From JAXLZZ01 sp046350675 (GTDB lineage: Bacteria; Patescibacteriota; Saccharimonadia; Saccharimonadales; UBA4665): a DNA stretch of 64,000 bases. Position 1 is the first letter of the stretch. Each line of letters begins with the position of its first letter. The notes under the pieces are model-generated. The model had not been told where the DNA came from. It made no database searches and saw only the letters and a list, made by a program, of their open reading frames with translations. The stretch lies in NCBI GenBank assembly GCA_046350675.1, contig JAXLZZ010000008.1, forward strand, positions 1 to 64,000, written 5' to 3'. Shown here piece by piece: positions 54,301-60,510 of the stretch. Position numbers and translations under genes: made by a program.

Positions 54301-57100
54301 TGAGTGTACCGAGAGTGGCCACGTAGTTACCAGTGGTTTCAGTGCCGAGAACTACCGAGCCGGTGCTCAGATTACCAGATCCATCAGCCCGCACTACGCC
54401 GCCACTGTTCAAGCTAGAGAAGGTGATGGTTCCGGTTGCAGAGAGGCCGCCAGCCGCAACAGTCAAGCCGGTACCAACATCCAAGCTGCCGGCCACATTG
54501 GTATTACCATTGACATCCAGTTTGTAACTGGCGCCCGGGCTACTGGTAGCCACCCCGATTGAGGTGCCGTTATCGTAGAGCAAGGAATTGCCAAGCTGAT
54601 TAGCACCAGCGTTAGTAAACTTTGGAATGTAAAATTGCGTGCCGCCACTGACCGTCACGCCACCACCCGAACCGACACAGTTGCCAAGGTTGAGTAGACA
54701 GACCGTATCACTGGCTACGCTGGACACCGGAATAGTTATCGTTTGGTTCTGCCCGGCAGGTGCCAGGGCCTGCAAGGTCGTAAAGTGGCTGTTGCTCGCG
54801 TTATAGAAAGTCAGGCTGCCGGCAGTCGTACTGGCCACGCCCAGACTCAAGCCGGCGCTACCCTGTACGCTGGCCCCACCGCTGGTCACCACATTACCTG
54901 AGCCATCCACCGTGAAGCTACCGCCAGCGATGCTCAGCGTACCGCCTTGCATCGCGGCCGTCGTAGAGATAGCGTTACCGGTTGAGATACTACCGAAGCC
55001 CGAAGCGATGCTGCCACTGGTAAGCGCGCCAGTCGTCGTGATATTGCCTTGCACGGCCGTCGGCAAAGTCTGGCTCAGGCTCGGCACGCTTGAACCGTTG
55101 GTGACCAGTACGCTGTTGGCTGCTGACGCGGTCACTTGCAGCGCCGAGGTACCATTGCCGTAAAGGATGCCGTTAAGAGTTAAGTTGTTAGCGCCGGTAC
55201 CACCGTTCGCTACGCTCAACTCACTGGTAAAGTAACTGGTGCTATTACGATCAACCACGCCACTCGTCAGATTACCGCTCCCATCGCTGTATAGTAGCCC
55301 GGCACCATAACTACTGAACTGTACCGCCCCACCGACCGTTAAATCGTTAGCCACACTCAGGGCATCGCCGACCGTCAGCGTGCCAGCGATCGACGAAGTA
55401 CCGCTGCCATTCACCGTCAGCGTGCCGCCGTGAATGATATTGCCCAGCTGATCGACACTCAGCTTGCTGCTCCCATTGACTGCTAAGTTCAGCAGGTTGC
55501 CAGTGAAGCCGCTGGCGGCGTTGACGATCAGGTTGCCGCCATACGTCAAGCTGGTACCGGACTCCGTCAGATTCGAATCGGTGATATCGCCCGACGCATC
55601 GAACTTGGCGATGTGACCGATGGTACCGAAACCAGTGATACCACTACCGGCACCGGCACAGTTACCGGTCGTCAGACAGATGCCCACCGACGCAACGCCA
55701 GGATCCGGCAGGATGTAGGTCGTGTTCTGGCCGAGCACCGCCGATTGAATCGTGCCGACGTAGGCATTGCTGCTGTTCGCAAAACTGATTGATCCATTGG
55801 ATGTGCCTGGTTGGCCCAAGTTAAGCCCACTAAATGTTGGGGTTGATCCAGTAGCAATATCTTGTGGTAATGACAACGTTAGAGAACCGCTGCTTGCCGA
55901 AGCAATGACTTGATTTGCTGTACCAGTAATACTTACAACACCGGTGTTGTTAATCTGATTACCGGTGTTGCTGAGCCCTGCTCCAAGCGTAAATGCACCG
56001 CTATTACCTGCAATTGAACTAACGATACTTGGTGCTCCCTGGACCTGGCTCCAGCCAATGGTGCCGGTAGTAATTTGCCCTGTTTGATTTACAACAAAAA
56101 CATTTGTGCTGTTGTTTGCAAGTTGAAGCAAATTGCCGGTTCCTGTTTTATTGATGTTGATTGATGAGGTATTGGTAGGATCAACCTGAGCTGAACTCGG
56201 ACCCAACGCAACCGTACCTCCACCGCCTGAACCCGCTACGCTCACAGTGTAATTCCCATTGCCGTCATTCCCCACGGTTAGGTCTGCCGAGGTAGATGTA
56301 AGCGTGACTACTCCGTTATTCCGGATGGTAGTACCACTGATGCCTATGCCGGTGCCTGCCACAAGTCGAACATCACCCGTTAAGCCCTGTAGACTATTCA
56401 CCCGAGGTGTGTTCAAACTGCCATTTATGTTTTGTAACAGATTGGCGGAGATGTTCAACTGACCATTCGTCATGCTAAGGGTATTGCCCAACCCGATGAT
56501 GCCAGCCGCACCACCCAAGCTGGTAACCGTCTGTGGAATAGCAGTCGGTGCCATGCTGATAAACTGCGTACCGTTGAAGTAAAACAGCGTGTTCGAAGCT
56601 TTGTCGAAGTAAATTTGACCAGCTACCGGTGCGGATGGTGCCGAGCCCGGCGAGAGTACGAAGGTGTTTTTAACGATCAGCTGGCCATTTACTGAAAGTT
56701 TGTCGGCCTGTCCGAGTTTAAGCGTATCATTCGGCTTGACGTCGTTCACCGAAAGTTGCGTGGCAGAATAATTAGTCTTGTTACGCTCTGCCGCTGATTT
56801 ATCATCTGCCGAGGGATTATTGCCGAATAGCATAATCCCAAGAATGCCAACGACAAAAATCACAACTAGCGCTGCAGCAGTGATAAGTAAGGCACTTTTG
56901 TTGAACTTGAATAGTGAGGGGCCTTTAGGTGCAAGCTCACTCCGAGGTACCTCAAGGGCGGTTGGAGTCGGGATTACAGAGGGTTCAGAAGATGGCGATA
57001 CCACAGTAGATGGCGTAGCCTGAACAGACTGTGCTGATTTAGGCAGCTCCAATATAGCGTCATAGTCATCATTTTCTAAGCTCTTATAGCTAGGACCCAT
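42317..57100 (-). CDS. giant beta-repeat surface protein B with internal peptidase S74 chaperone domain (4927 aa)
   Basis: A short Ser/Pro-rich cytoplasmic N-terminus precedes one membrane segment (LLITAAALVVIFVVGILGIM, about 69-92). About 4500 residues of Gly/Ser/Thr/Asn-rich beta repeats follow, in several repeat families (SSSSRQVILQGLNPSGTGNA, GGVTSLDGQTGVLTLANSSG). Near 4630-4740 lies an endosialidase-type intramolecular chaperone domain. In SSQNYKHNI, Ser4633 and Lys4638 have the +5 spacing of the S74 catalytic dyad, followed by RTGVISEYLP and YGYLWGGEKAIVNKLNGY. Unlike phage fibres, about 190 further residues follow. The likely role is a self-trimming surface fibre (inference). The start has a promoter but no Shine-Dalgarno. 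Confidence 0.92.
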   Translation of the reverse strand: MGPSYKSLENDDYDAILELPKSAQSVQATPSTVVSPSSEPSVIPTPTALEVPRSELAPKGPSLFKFNKSALLITAAALVVIFVVGILGIMLFGNNPSADDKSAAERNKTNYSATQLSVNDVKPNDTLKLGQADKLSVNGQLIVKNTFVLSPGSAPSAPVAGQIYFDKASNTLFYFNGTQFISMAPTAIPQTVTSLGGAAGIIGLGNTLSMTNGQLNISANLLQNINGSLNTPRVNSLQGLTGDVRLVAGTGIGISGTTIRNNGVVTLTSTSADLTVGNDGNGNYTVSVAGSGGGGTVALGPSSAQVDPTNTSSININKTGTGNLLQLANNSTNVFVVNQTGQITTGTIGWSQVQGAPSIVSSIAGNSGAFTLGAGLSNTGNQINNTGVVSITGTANQVIASASSGSLTLSLPQDIATGSTPTFSGLNLGQPGTSNGSISFANSSNAYVGTIQSAVLGQNTTYILPDPGVASVGICLTTGNCAGAGSGITGFGTIGHIAKFDASGDITDSNLTESGTSLTYGGNLIVNAASGFTGNLLNLAVNGSSKLSVDQLGNIIHGGTLTVNGSGTSSIAGTLTVGDALSVANDLTVGGAVQFSSYGAGLLYSDGSGNLTSGVVDRNSTSYFTSELSVANGGTGANNLTLNGILYGNGTSALQVTASAANSVLVTNGSSVPSLSQTLPTAVQGNITTTGALTSGSIASGFGSISTGNAISTTAAMQGGTLSIAGGSFTVDGSGNVVTSGGASVQGSAGLSLGVASTTAGSLTFYNASNSHFTTLQALAPAGQNQTITIPVSSVASDTVCLLNLGNCVGSGGGVTVSGGTQFYIPKFTNAGANQLGNSLLYDNGTSIGVATSSPGASYKLDVNGNTNVAGSLDVGTGLTVAAGGLSATGTITFSSLNSGGVVRADGSGNLSTGSVVLGTETTGNYVATLGTLTGLSTTGNSGAGSTPTLSVTYGSGAGTAVQGNVTLTCASGTGNLSGGGDVITLGSGGACSDISIINNPTFSGTVTAQGGGGLVLGVGSTVNGAIVFNNDTNANTVTLQSGVANSSFNLTLPTDLGANGDCLITDASGNLSFDSCTGGAGGGVTSLDGQTGVLTLANSSGSAGTITIDDASTSQKGIAQFNSTNFSVSSGTVNTIQGISTAATPTFAGLTLNGALSVTTGGASISGGLTAAGTITFSGLNSAGVVHTNGSGVLSTGAVALGSETTGNYVATLGTLTGLSTTGNSGAGSTPTLSVTYGSGAGTAAQGNTSLSFTGSGNLTGTVSGTAGGGFSSNTLDIVSSPVFTGTLAVQGASVSIGTPGTTTGSLYLANSSSSRQVILQGLNPSGTGNATIQFPTIAGGSTDTVCLYTLGNCAGASGAAGGDLTGTYPNPTIAKLQGTTLTISSISSGDVLQYNGSAIVNGKITNSNLASGTFSNITGTGALSAGSIASGFGNINIGSNTFTGNGSGITNLNGSNISSGTVGDTYLSSNVTLQGNTFNGANQLVQLDGSGYLPALNASALTNLNGTAITTGTVANARLVGSGALTVTAGTGLTGGGSVALGSSTTLNVSYGSTSGTAAQGNTSLSFTGSGNLTGTVSGTAGGGFSSNTLDIVSSPVFTGTLAVQGASVSIGTPGTTTGSLYLANSSSSRQVILQGLNPSGTGNATIQFPTIAGGSTDTVCLYTLGNCAGASGAAGGDLTGTYPNPTIAKLQGTTLTISSISSGDVLQYNGSAIVNGKITNSNLASGTFSNITGTGALSAGSIASGFGTISTGNNITTTATVQGGTVNATTALQLGGADINTAGTLTNVAYLNQANNFSAANTFSAAGTALSVTNDVSIGGTITSGNINGQTISSAANFTGTLAVASTVTGGTYNGQTISSSANFTGTLAVQGASVSIGTPGTTAGSLYLANASSSRQVILQGLNPSGTGNATIRIPSIAGGSTDDVCLVTLGNCAGSGGGITGSGTSGQIAKFTGSGTIADSSLSESGSVVTASGSVVVQGSGSLTLGTASTNTGSIAFKNATNGNTVTLQSGVSGSTFTLTLPTTAGANGDCLQSNGSGVLSFAACTGGAGGGVTSLDGQTGVLTLANSSGSAGTITIDDASTSQKGIAQFNSTNFSVSSGTVNTIQGISTAATPTFAGLTLNGALSVTTGGASISGGLTAAGTITFSGLNSAGVVHTNGSGVLSTGAVALGSETTGNYVATLGTLTGLSTTGNSGAGSTPTLSVTYGSGAGTAAQGNTSLSFTGSGNLTGTVSGTAGGGFSSNTLDIVSSPVFTGTLAVQGASVSIGTPGTTTGSLYLANSSSSRQVILQGLNPSGTGNATIQFPTIAGGSTDTVCLYTLGNCAGASGAAGGDLTGTYPNPTIAKLQGTTLTISSISSGDVLQYNGSAIVNGKITNSNLASGTFSNITGTGALSAGSIASGFGTISTGNNITTTATVQGGTVNATTALQLGGADINTAGTLTNVAYLNQANNFSAANTFSAAGTALSVTNDVSIGGTITSGNINGQTISSAANFTGTLAVASTVTGGTYNGQTISSSANFTGTLAVQGASVSIGTPGTTAGSLYLANASSSRQVILQGLNPSGTGNATIRIPSIAGGSTDDVCLVTLGNCAGSGGGITGSGTSGQIAKFTGSGTIADSSLSESGSVVTASGSVVVQGSGSLTLGTASTNTGSIAFKNATNGNTVTLQSGVSGSTFTLTLPTTAGANGDCLQSNGSGVLSFAACTGGAGGGVTSLDGQTGVLTLANSSGSAGTITIDDASTSQKGIAQFNSTNFSVSSGTVNTIQGISTAATPTFAGLTLNGALSVTTGGASISGGLTAAGTITFSGLNSAGVVHTNGSGVLSTGAIVNADLQAGTFSNITGTGALSAGSIASGFGNINIGSNTFTGNGSGITNLNGSNISSGTVGDTYLSSNVTLQGNTFNGANQLVQLDGSGYLPALNASALTNLNGTAITTGTVANARLVGSGALTVTAGTGLTGGGSVALGSSTTLNVSYGSTSGTAAQGNTSLSFTGSGNLTGTVSGTAGGGFSSNTLDIVSSPVFTGTLAVQGASVSIGTPGTTAGSLYLANSSSSRQVIIQGLNPSGTGNATIRIPTIAGGSTDDVCLVTLGNCAGSGGGITGSGTTGTIAKFTGAGTIGDSLLSESGSVITATGTFNATGAIQLGGANINTAGTLNNVAYLNQANNFSAANTFSAAGTALSVTNNAAIGGYLSVGGYSGGSKFGVQGGPIELTGDSSVVWNAASMYFSDTASGTGRQFVVGSRAGTFSISDETAGAQRLTIDSNGRLSVLATGSSGGLLIGTDTNLYRSAADTLKTDDALVVAGATTLQSTLAVTSTTSLGNTLTVTGPATTSTTVGQKDARILLTNNSFTVNGGGEVVLGAVADTNIGRYASIGTDIQANSAGGGAGNVYIATKSLTSDTSLTRRLVVASTGEVGIGSSVTSGGATLQVSGTAAISSTLAVTGATTLTGQLNANGGIVTNNANINAGSGTITSGLINGQTISSSANFTGTVAVQGAGGLTLGVGASVTGSLNLANSTSSRLVVLQGLNPTGTGNATIQLPSIAGGSSDTVCLLTLANCAGTGGGVLGSGTPGKLAKFTASNTVADSGLSESGTTLTYAGNTVINAANGFTGNLINLQVNGSSKYSVNEAGDSVQAGVLTVNGIGSSTIAGTLTVASGATVTSGGLTVSAGGATITGASTIAGGTVQLNNNSNNNTNINTGTSTGTVSIGNSAAGAISLVSASAITVTAGAASTISTTIGNLTLQGGSNTVSLGTSLNLTANGALAVASGGSSQLTLTSASGTVGTGSAVDISNNGGKTTLQLSSTGSNTGITIGGDTNLYRSAADTLTTDDALMIGGAAGGNSATKFQIQNSGGNALFTADTTSNNKLIANGDLVANAVATGTTGTTSGTGGTNVTTITLSAAGAFANGDIIFVDNTGGSGQDYYTRITAGGGTTTLTISPAVSYGTTAGFTGNATITKYTAQNIGAVTSANDYATQSNRFFQGYFLGGVVVGAGSTTLSDGSLSSTGYLSIQSGGSAALTLTSASGTVSTGSALTVSNAGGKTTLQLSSTGSNTGITIGGDTNLYRSAADTLKTDDSLSVVGSITGQAGITVSGSSNTLSLTSTAISGVNTMTSNNLTVSPASAPGSLTDFVSFTSNTTVGNTNVNANSRLFGIYGNTQNTVAGATLGSGYGVRGIITNSNTGSISNAYGVNGVIQNSSTGTISTAYGLYAQAAINSGGGTITNNYGIYVDPQTAGSSDVGIYIGAADTYSLQLGGTGGTASTGITFGTDTNLYRSTSNTLKTDDALVVAGATTLQSTLAVTSTTSLGNTLTVTGPATTSTTVGQKDARILLTNNSFTVNGGGEVVLGAVADTNIGRYASIGTDIQANSAGGGAGNVYIATKSLTSDTSLTRRLVVASTGEVGIGSSVTSGGATLQVSGTAAISSTLAVTGAVTGSSTISSTGAINTGSYLQSASQNIAYGGGTYNELYTKSGWIQFLANNTGGTHVAYLGSGGLRTAGYIYPGRTDLGGGDQTSWYLGSHNSYGLYSNTGLFLGGSFWLSGQSGAYLYNDGTYIKSSTYLRAGSGIFSDNWIIAAGYVTAVGSLNSGADTNVGQNLIVTGIIQTSLVAGGAGNPVCRNGSNILSNCSSSQNYKHNINQIDEVNLDRILGEISATPIFNYEWNDGAAGVRTGVISEYLPANLTPTNDSNGNPQPDWFSVYGYLWGGEKAIVNKLNGYNTSFSTAQLNSTNISNSGTASFSGGLNASGTSTLQSLNVTSNAAIDGDLSVAGSATTGSLTVTNSASIAALTVTGDADIEGTLTVTTLKVADIEVSGHIITKGGAPVGNILTAAGSGAAVNIDGNDTSGTITITTGATGVSAGDLTKVDFSKVFGKTPKVLLTGQDDNSVNSRIYPKGKTVNDFMLSTGQTLAPNTTYTFDYFIVE
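43803..44245 (-). repeat. 443-bp direct repeat (copy 1) in giant gene B
   Basis: Identical by reading to 46770-47212, offset 2967 bp (989 codons); sequences part at 44246/47213. Confidence 0.8.
46770..47212 (-). repeat. 443-bp direct repeat (copy 2) in giant gene B
   Basis: Second copy of 43803-44245, in the same frame. Confidence 0.8.
48612..50456 (-). repeat. about 1.85-kb direct repeat, copy 1, in giant gene B
   Basis: Appears identical to 50586-52430 (offset 1974 bp, 658 codons): all alternative-frame translations across it match. The copies part after GGTGCCG at 50456/52430. Confidence 0.85.
50586..52430 (-). repeat. about 1.85-kb direct repeat, copy 2, in giant gene B
   Basis: Second copy of 48612-50456. 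Shorter blocks of the same unit recur: 48005-48591 resembles 52280-52866 (offset 4275), 52245 onward recurs at 53190 (offset 945), and the 50586 start recurs at 53505. The 47.6-53.9 kb region is therefore a nested segmental duplication. Confidence 0.85.
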
Positions 57101-57159
57101 CGTTATTTTTCGCTCTTTTATGTTATTTTTTGGATTTTGATGTTCTTATCCGTAATTTT

Positions 57160-57188
57160 ATTTTACCACCCCCGTTTGGCACATACAA
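57160..57188 (-). promoter_or_regulatory. promoter of giant gene B
   Basis: TTGTAT, 17 bases, TAAAAT with a TGG extended -10. The leader of about 50 bases has no Shine-Dalgarno. Confidence 0.6.
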
Positions 57189-57248
57189 GAAAATTGAATA
57201 AAAAAGTAGTGCAATTTTGCATATTTTTTCACCCCTGTTGCTAAGGTG

Positions 57249-58070
57249 TTATCGCAGCAGGAAGAAAATTATTGCACCGGCCAAAACGGCGGTAATAACT
57301 GCCATGAGCACCACCGAGCTAAGCGAACGAAAGATTGCATTTTTGGCAAGTGGATTGCGTCCGATAGAGATAATACTACCGTAAATTGCCCCGTAAATCA
57401 GGGTAATTAACACCGTAATAGCAATGACCGCTACGACGATACTGATGACGATTCTGGCCGGTGATATCACCTTGCCAGTCAATGACTTTGCGAACCGTTG
57501 CAATCCTGTAAGTTCCTCGCCGTTACCGGCTGATGTATCCGAGCCTACCCCTATCGTAATTCGCACCATGCCCACGTCAATAGAGCTGGTTTTGCCAGAC
57601 TTGTCAGTCACCTGTTTGCGCACTACACCATCGGTAGAGGAGTTCAGCTCTGTCAGAGCCAAGCCAATGACGTTCGCACCAGGGGTAGATTTCATGCCAA
57701 TCCCGTCAAACGGCGAGACACTAATCAAATCTCCGACCTTTATGGGTCCGTTGAGCGTACTTGCCAACACCGTAGCAGATCCAGTTGTAGCAACCTGTAC
57801 TTTCCCACCTTGAGAATCAACTGCCAACAGCGAGTCCTCACTCTTCACGGCCACGCCAAAAAGCTGCGAGCCATTGGCAGTATTTGCTAGTTGCACATAG
57901 CCAGATTTACTGGGGTCAAGACTTACAAGACTGCTATCTGGGATATCTTGGCTGGTTTTGTATGCTTTTGATATTTCAGCTGCAATCGCGCCGGCTACAG
58001 ATACGCCTGCGACTAACAGGAATACGCTCACCACTGTAAGTACATGCCGATAGCGGCGCAACACCTTCAT
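57249..58070 (-). CDS. membrane protein with beta-rich external domain, neighbour of giant protein B
   Basis: 273 residues. An N-terminal hydrophobic segment (VLTVVSVFLLVAGVSVAGAI, about 10-30) precedes a strand-rich domain (GYVQLANTANGSQLFGVAVK; GDLISVSPFDGIGMKSTPGA; NVIGLALTEL). The GDLISVSP...NVIGLAL pattern recalls domains near the ends of phage-fibre-like proteins. Two more hydrophobic segments follow (about 206-230 and 252-272). No family name assigned. It ends 149 bases upstream of the giant gene on the same strand, so a role in anchoring or exporting it is plausible but unproven. TGGTATAAT lies 10 bases before the ATG. Confidence 0.75.
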   Translation of the reverse strand: MKVLRRYRHVLTVVSVFLLVAGVSVAGAIAAEISKAYKTSQDIPDSSLVSLDPSKSGYVQLANTANGSQLFGVAVKSEDSLLAVDSQGGKVQVATTGSATVLASTLNGPIKVGDLISVSPFDGIGMKSTPGANVIGLALTELNSSTDGVVRKQVTDKSGKTSSIDVGMVRITIGVGSDTSAGNGEELTGLQRFAKSLTGKVISPARIVISIVVAVIAITVLITLIYGAIYGSIISIGRNPLAKNAIFRSLSSVVLMAVITAVLAGAIIFFLLR

Positions 58071-58080
58071 ACTGGTTACG

Positions 58081-58089
58081 ATTATACCA
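58081..58089 (-). promoter_or_regulatory. extended -10 promoter of the 57249-58070 gene
   Basis: TGGTATAAT ending 10 bases before the ATG; the leader would be only three or four bases. Confidence 0.6.
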
Positions 58090-58198
58090 CCTTGCCTCTC
58101 TGTAAACTACGCGAACCGAACCTATACTGCCATTACAAAACCCTAAATTTTGTATTCATGTACGAAATGCAACAAAATAACAGATACAAATGGCAACC

Positions 58199-58241
58199 AA
58201 AATTGCAATTTTAACAACAATACAATCAATAAATTATTGAT
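58199..58241. other. AT-rich palindromes in a gene-free gap
   Basis: AAAATTGCAATTTT (58199-58212) and ATCAATAA-a-TTATTGAT (58225-58241) are perfect inverted repeats between two minus-strand genes. No gene is seen in 58090-58286. Confidence 0.5.
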
Positions 58242-58242
58242 C

Positions 58243-58264
58243 AAAAATAGGGCTCTCAAGCCCT
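58243..58264 (-). terminator. intrinsic terminator after the 58287-59243 gene
   Basis: GGGCT-tgag-AGCCC followed by TATTTTTG in minus-strand RNA. Confidence 0.75.
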
Positions 58265-58286
58265 TCGGGTCACATAGGCGCAAGGC

Positions 58287-59243
58287 CTAAGCTGCTGTCT
58301 TTAGCTTCTCACTCGCTTCTTGCTGCACGGCACCACCTTGAATGAGGGTAAATTCTGGGGGGGCCATATCAACTACTTCGATCTTGTCCGAAGGCTGTGC
58401 TCTTACTTCTAGCATACGTTGCGCCTGAAGCCGTACAGACTCTTTGTACTCCTTGGACATATTGGCTCCGGGCATTATGTGCCCGCTAGCCACTTCTTCA
58501 AGTGCAAATCGCACAAGAGTAGCCTCATAGCCGCGAAGGTCAAAGACGGTCTTGCCTTCTTGAAGATTGCGATTCATCTGCGCAAAATCAGTTTGCAAAG
58601 TTCGACCCTCTTGAGCCTCAATACTCTTAAGCATCTCTACTGCTCTCTCGGCAGCTATGGTTTCTTCAGCATTATATAGGCGCATATATTGGTTGTTGGG
58701 AATTTCCTGACCAGTTGCCCTGTCTATCCACTTTGGATCCGGTTGAGCAGGTGCCCATTTTTCACCATGAACAACTGCTTCGATGCGAAGCTTTGAGGCA
58801 AGGCGACGCTCACCTTCTGCTTCAGAATCTCTATTCAGTTTCTCTAGAATTGATGCGACTCGATAAGGCAGCTCTGCCTTCTCTTTGAGTGGGCTATTGA
58901 CCTCGTTCAACATACGTATTGCCGGGATTTGCGGCGCATTGCGATCTGTCGATCTCGCAACTGCATGCAAAGCCTCGAGGGCTGCCTTACCTGGCGTTCC
59001 CTCGAATACTGGAGTATCTTCATTCTGTAACTGCTCTTGAATCTCATGTATGCCACTACCATGCTCATCTGGGTGCTCCATAACCTCCATCAAAGCGGGC
59101 GTATCAGGAGTGACCACTTCGGGATGCTGCTGTACCCAGCCAAGCACTCTTCCCATTTCAAGTTTTGCTTCACGATCTCCCAACTCAACTGCCAGCATTG
59201 GCTCTGGGACATTTTCTGATTGTAGTTCAACCGTGAGGTTCAT
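58287..59243 (-). CDS. helical protein of unknown function
   Basis: 318 residues from MNLTVELQSENVPEPMLAVE, mostly charged alpha-helix with no membrane segment or cysteine cluster. It contains a possible calcium- or nucleotide-neutral linker (APAQPDPKWIDRATGQEIPN) and a C-terminal SEKLKTAA. No family recognised. I use the inner ATG because AGGAAA lies just upstream of it and the 24 extra codons cover the likely promoter. A terminator follows. Confidence 0.75.
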   Translation of the reverse strand: MNLTVELQSENVPEPMLAVELGDREAKLEMGRVLGWVQQHPEVVTPDTPALMEVMEHPDEHGSGIHEIQEQLQNEDTPVFEGTPGKAALEALHAVARSTDRNAPQIPAIRMLNEVNSPLKEKAELPYRVASILEKLNRDSEAEGERRLASKLRIEAVVHGEKWAPAQPDPKWIDRATGQEIPNNQYMRLYNAEETIAAERAVEMLKSIEAQEGRTLQTDFAQMNRNLQEGKTVFDLRGYEATLVRFALEEVASGHIMPGANMSKEYKESVRLQAQRMLEVRAQPSDKIEVVDMAPPEFTLIQGGAVQQEASEKLKTAA

Positions 59244-59452
59244 GAGTTTCCTGTTTAGGTGTTTGTTTTGTAAAGATCTACCTTCCACTATAACGCTACT
59301 GCTATATGGAATCAACAGCTAAGTGAAACTTTTTACAGAACTTTTTACCTTTTTGCTATTTGTTAAGATTTTTGATGTTTTTATTCTTGAACATCATTTG
59401 CATATTACCATAAGCATCTTAAAATGTCAATGTGATAAAGCCCACAGGAACA

Positions 59453-60064
59453 CTACTGAGGTTTGTTGAACGATAGCACAGATGAGTTCGTGCTGTCGGT
59501 GTATTGAGTGTGCAAAGTTACAAGATTCCGCTTGGCGCGTGTGCGAGCAATATCGCCCGCAAATGCCCGGCCCCCTGCATATATAACCAAGCCACCGATT
59601 GCACCAACTGCAAACGGATTAGCGCCTTGCTGCTCAACATTCTCGCTGTAGTTTGCTGCAAAAGCACTCAAGCCAAGTGTACAGGCAATAGTAGCAGCCC
59701 ATCGCATTGGGCGAGACAGTTTAAGTTGTGTCTTGCGTATTGTACTGGCGAAATCAGCTCGAGCAGTATATTCCGGCATTTGAGCAGCATTTGCCTGGGC
59801 TTCTTTAAGGCTCTCACGGAGGGTATTCCTGCGCTCTATAGAGGTTACCTGTTCTTGGGCTTGTTCATACCGACGCTCTCGTCGCTTGATCTCCTGAGGT
59901 GAAAAACAATAGCCATTACGAACTGCAGCCTGCACAGCATCTTCACGAGCTGCATCTAGTACTTGTGGATCGTGAGCCGCAATGACAGCTAAGGGCAAAT
60001 GCTTCTCATCTGCTACATCTGTTTCAAGGATTAGTTGCTGCAACGATAGTTGCTCTGTATGCAT
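59453..60064 (-). CDS. membrane protein of unknown function
   Basis: 203 residues. The N-terminal two thirds are helical and charged (RRERRYEQAQEQVTSIERRN). Two hydrophobic segments follow near residues 135-150 (MRWAATIACTLGLSAFAANY) and 160-180 (PFAVGAIGGLVIYAGGRAFA), forming a likely hairpin in the membrane. No family recognised. TGCAATAAT ends 6 bases before the ATG, again a leaderless arrangement. Confidence 0.7.
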   Translation of the reverse strand: MHTEQLSLQQLILETDVADEKHLPLAVIAAHDPQVLDAAREDAVQAAVRNGYCFSPQEIKRRERRYEQAQEQVTSIERRNTLRESLKEAQANAAQMPEYTARADFASTIRKTQLKLSRPMRWAATIACTLGLSAFAANYSENVEQQGANPFAVGAIGGLVIYAGGRAFAGDIARTRAKRNLVTLHTQYTDSTNSSVLSFNKPQ

Positions 60065-60143
60065 GAACTTATTATTGCAGTGCCAGGATGGTATGCAAGC
60101 ATGAGCAAAATAAAAAACATCTCGCGGTGAGATGTTTATATTT

Positions 60144-60220
60144 TGGTGGGCGATGAGGGATTCGAACCTCCGACCTCGTCATTATCAGTGACGCGCTCTA
60201 ACCAACTGAGCTAATCGCCC
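60144..60220 (-). tRNA. tRNA-Ile (anticodon GAT), CCA encoded
   Basis: GGGCGAT acceptor pairs with ATCGCCC; D arm TTAGCTCAGTTGGTTAGAGC, anticodon loop CTGATAA, T arm GGAGGTTCGAATCCC, discriminator A plus encoded CCA. Confidence 0.96.
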
Positions 60221-60376
60221 TGGCTTTTGTTTTACAAAAGCAATTATCAGATAGCAATTTTCATTTTTCAAGTATGGCCAGCTGGTGCTGATACTATTAT
60301 TTCAAAAGCCAGCGGCTTTTGTCCTACATTGGTAAATGAGAATTGTAAATTGTTAATTGCTTTACGTAGTAAAGCT
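60221..60376. repeat. inter-tRNA spacer with AATTG repeats
   Basis: Contains CAATTATCAG, AGCAATTTTC and GAGAATTGTAAATTGTTAATTG units of the same family found in and around the 23S gene. No gene. Confidence 0.55.
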
Positions 60377-60453
60377 TGGTGGAGACACGGGGACTCGAAC
60401 CCCGGACCCCCTGCTTGCAAAGCAGGTGCTCTAGCCAACTGAGCTATGTCCCC
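60377..60453 (-). tRNA. tRNA-Ala (anticodon TGC), CCA encoded
   Basis: GGGGACA acceptor pairs with TGTCTCC (one G-U); D arm TAGCTCAGTTGGCTAGAGC, anticodon loop TTTGCAA, T arm GGGGTTCGAGTCCC, discriminator A plus CCA. It lies upstream of tRNA-Ile in the transcription direction. Confidence 0.96.
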
Positions 60454-60510
60454 ATTTTTTAAACTACCGAAGTATTTTACCTGAATTACCTCTATTAAAC
60501 AAGAGCTACC

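Noticed and set aside
42400..56500. Plus-strand open frames inside giant gene B
   Set aside because: Same effect: repeated low-complexity translations antisense to the giant gene.
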